This document shows positions 35,242 to 35,547 of a stretch of 35,547 bases of DNA, piece after piece. Under the pieces are notes generated by a model. That model saw only the letters and a program-made list of their open reading frames with translations. It was not told the DNA's origin and ran no database searches. Location: assembly GCF_000817775.3 (NCBI RefSeq), contig NZ_JTHE03000065.1:1-35547 (forward strand), in the 5' to 3' direction. Position numbers and translations under genes: made by a program. Each line of letters opens with the position of its first letter. Within the stretch, counting starts at the first letter, position 1. Source of the DNA: Lyngbya confervoides BDU141951. Its GTDB lineage: Bacteria; Cyanobacteriota; Cyanobacteriia; Thermosynechococcales; Thermosynechococcaceae.

Positions 35242-35547
35242 CAGGGTAATCGCATCTAATTTGGTATAAATCGTACTTGACAGAATGCAAAAGATAGATG
35301 GCTGAGTATAAGTTGTGATTGAGACAGCGGGAGAGCCGTAAAGCGGGGTTAATGAGAAAGCGTACCCCTCATCAGCGTGGAGAGACCCCATGGCCCAAGG
35401 CTTTGGTCAACGGGAGCCGAGCCCTCAGCAGGTCCGAGAGGCTAAGATTTTAAGACGGAGTGTCCTCCAGCATTTTCAGCACCTGCCGGATCCGCGCGTG
35501 GAACGAACCCAACACCATAGTCTAGTGTCGATTGTGACCATAGCGAT
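35242..35547 (+). mobile_element. Left part of an ISAs1-family insertion sequence, cut by the window edge
   Basis: The region holds the start of an ISAs1-type transposase gene, and the element continues beyond the window. CAGGGTAATCGC starting at 35242 resembles a terminal inverted repeat of this family and is proposed as the left end. The right end is not visible, so the repeat and any target duplication cannot be confirmed here. Confidence 0.5.
35390..35547 (+). CDS. ISAs1-family transposase, N-terminal fragment
   Basis: An open frame from ATG 35390 runs off the window without a stop (52 codons). The sequence QHFQHLPDPRVERTQHHSLV followed by SIVTIA matches the DDE_Tnp_1-associated N-terminal domain of ISAs1/H-repeat transposases, which begins with a DPR motif and a conserved His. 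I rate the family call as likely, but the catalytic domain is off the window. Confidence 0.65.
   Translation, partial: MAQGFGQREPSPQQVREAKILRRSVLQHFQHLPDPRVERTQHHSLVSIVTIA

Overview
The window looks like a cyanobacterial chromosome segment. The HIP1 octamer GCGATCGC recurs along its whole length. Many genes are of cyanobacterial type: a Gap1-like GAPDH, a DUF2808 exported protein, a C39-peptidase ABC exporter with a cyclic-nucleotide-binding-like N-terminus, and a HopA1-family protein next to an APH-type kinase. I cannot name the species. No tRNA, rRNA or CRISPR array was seen.

Region 1 (1-20,368) is mostly ordinary chromosomal content. On the minus strand lie an ABC exporter, a secreted FG-GAP/UnbV/RTX protein and a hybrid histidine kinase. 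On the plus strand follow an AEC-family permease, a 58-residue cysteine-rich protein and a large sensor (UrtA-like domain, LOV-type PAS, GGDEF, EAL). Next come gap1 with a strong terminator and rsmI. The stretch ends with an MBL-fold protein, an MscS channel, a DUF2808 protein, a small hypothetical protein and a saccharopine-dehydrogenase-like oxidoreductase.

Region 2 (20,548-34,872) is the notable part: a bidirectional RiPP gene cluster. The minus-strand arm, read from 28,271 down to 20,548, holds precursor B, two RRE-like plus haem-oxygenase-like proteins (one with ligands intact, one degenerate), precursor A, an APH-fold kinase, a HopA1-family protein, a degenerate aldo/keto-reductase-like protein and a parvulin-type PPIase. 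The plus-strand arm, from 28,691 to 34,872, holds a transposase-derived HTH protein, a C39 peptidase ABC exporter (PCAT), a response-regulator/HlyD fusion and a second PPIase. The APH kinase plus HopA1 pair is the hallmark of class V lanthipeptide dehydration: phosphorylation of Ser/Thr followed by phosphate elimination. The two precursors share a leader but have very different cores. Core A has one Cys; core B has no Cys and 17 Ser/Thr in 46 residues. The likely scheme is that the leaders are bound through RRE domains, the cores are dehydrated by kinase and HopA1, they are possibly oxidised by the diiron-type enzyme, and they are then cleaved at GG/GA and exported by PCAT and HlyD with PPIase help. 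The 419-bp divergent control region carries several perfect palindromes.

Region 3 (34,948-35,547) is the mobile edge: a truncated IS4-like transposase N-terminus, then the start of an ISAs1-family transposase that runs off the window.
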